Of a stretch of 64,000 nt of DNA, positions 63,449 through 64,000 are shown piece by piece. This DNA is from Hyphomicrobiales bacterium (GTDB lineage Bacteria; Pseudomonadota; Alphaproteobacteria; Rhizobiales; Rhizobiaceae). The stretch spans positions 62,001 through 126,000 of the forward strand of contig UCFC01000010.1 of assembly GCA_900471515.1 (NCBI GenBank). Reading direction: 5' to 3'. The translations under genes were made by a program, and so were the position numbers. The first letter of the stretch is position 1. The number at the start of each line of letters is the position of its first letter. A model generated the notes under the pieces. It saw only the letters and a program-made list of their open reading frames with translations. It was not told the DNA's origin and made no database searches.

Positions 63449-63694
63449 GATATGTTCCCTTGGCCTCGGGGATGTGTGGAGGTCTGTCGTTCTATCGCAA
63501 TTTCGTCAACCGTCCATCGGCCGCGTCATTCACGGACATGGGGCAGGAACGCAACGAAAAGACTTAGTGCTCGCGTCGCCGGCAGCAAAACGCATGGAAC
63601 AAAATCAACGCATGCGCGTAATTCGTCTCTGGGACGCGAAGAACCTGTTATCGCCCTAACAAGAAGCACAACCAGATCGAGGAAGGAAAGGAAC

Positions 63695-63898
63695 GTGTCA
63701 ATGACCTCACGGAATGCTCGCGTTGTGCCGCATGACGATCACGTGGTCACGGCCAAGGAGGCCTTGGAGGGGCTTTATCTGAGGCTTGAAATGGAGGCGG
63801 AGGTCCGGCTTGTTGCCGCTGCCTTGCGCGCCGGCTGGACAGCGAACGAAGCGCTCGACGCGATCGATCAGCTACGAGCCGACGATATCAGGCATTAG
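63695..63898 (+). CDS. Small hypothetical protein
   Basis: The 67-residue frame starts at GTG 63695 (an ATG follows at 63701) after GGAAGGAAAGGAAC. It contains VTAKEALEGLYLRLEMEAEV and LRAGWTANEALDAIDQLRAD, a helical Ala- and Glu-rich protein common in size in Rhizobiales. No function is known. Codon use looks coding; no partner is visible before the window ends. Confidence 0.6.
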   Translation: MSMTSRNARVVPHDDHVVTAKEALEGLYLRLEMEAEVRLVAAALRAGWTANEALDAIDQLRADDIRH

Positions 63899-64000
63899 GA
63901 TTTTCCAAACCAGCTCCATGATGTAGCAGGGGGAGCCGCCGTTCCCGGGCCGAGGTCAGATCGCCACCAGGTGCCCCGGCGATACCTCCCGGTACTCAAG

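Noticed and set aside
1..64000. CRISPR arrays, prophage, tRNA or rRNA genes
   Set aside because: No regularly spaced repeats, phage structural genes or RNA gene signatures were seen on reading both strands.

Overview
The window reads as chromosome or large-replicon DNA of a high-GC alphaproteobacterium of the Rhizobiales (Rhizobium/Agrobacterium/Ensifer type). The main reasons are a PutA without a DNA-binding domain next to an Lrp-type regulator, a RhtX/FptX-type siderophore permease, an NrtABC nitrate transporter behind a sigma-54 promoter, rhizobial-type flgE-flgK-flgL with a DUF1217 protein and a short flagellin, and a dense set of TTT transporter, IclR and LysR catabolic genes. This is inferred from protein resemblance only. 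No rRNA, tRNA or CRISPR array was seen.

Region 1 (1-9.3 kb) is nitrogen metabolism: a cut flavin reductase-like gene, the divergent lrp/putA pair, a 1.2 kb gene-poor gap with an IS remnant, then a perfect sigma-54 promoter, a leader with an intrinsic terminator, and nrtABC. Region 2 (9.4-13.8 kb) is iron uptake on the minus strand: TonB-dependent receptor, RhtX/FptX-type permease and a DUF2218-SIP reductase. Region 3 (14.3-16.3 kb) is an allophanate hydrolase gene whose expected urea carboxylase partner is missing.

Region 4 (16.3-49.9 kb) is the centre of interest: about 33 kb of aromatic-acid type catabolism. It has two cupin + EutA-like gene pairs, a 3-hydroxyisobutyrate dehydrogenase-like enzyme, a TPP enzyme, a TctABC transporter, a split CHR transporter, three 4,5-dihydroxyphthalate decarboxylase-like proteins, a clear LigJ (4-oxalomesaconate hydratase), a zinc alcohol dehydrogenase, an RraA-fold aldolase-like protein and an alpha/beta hydrolase with a Cys nucleophile. 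It also has a phthalate-4,5-dioxygenase-like Rieske oxygenase with reductase and Rieske ferredoxin, two class II aldolases, a flavin monooxygenase and a second amidohydrolase, plus two LysR and two IclR regulators. Four promoters carry the same three-half-site operator (G[AG]AAC-N3-GTTC[CT]-N7-GGAAC), which ties cupin1-eutA1, the tct/chr intergenic region, the ligJ operon and the Rieske operon into one probable IclR regulon. The enzymes suggest uptake and oxygenation of a phthalate- or hydroxybenzoate-like acid, decarboxylation, ring opening and the 4-oxalomesaconate branch. No known ring-cleavage dioxygenase is present, and the EutA-like reactivases have no ethanolamine ammonia-lyase.

Region 5 (50-53.7 kb) has a small hypothetical gene, a DUF6502-DUF5666 pair and a TetR regulator. 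Region 6 (53.7-64 kb) is flagellar: flgE-flgK-flgL on the minus strand, a divergent repeat-built DUF1217 protein, a flagellin, then a class III adenylate cyclase and a short hypothetical protein.
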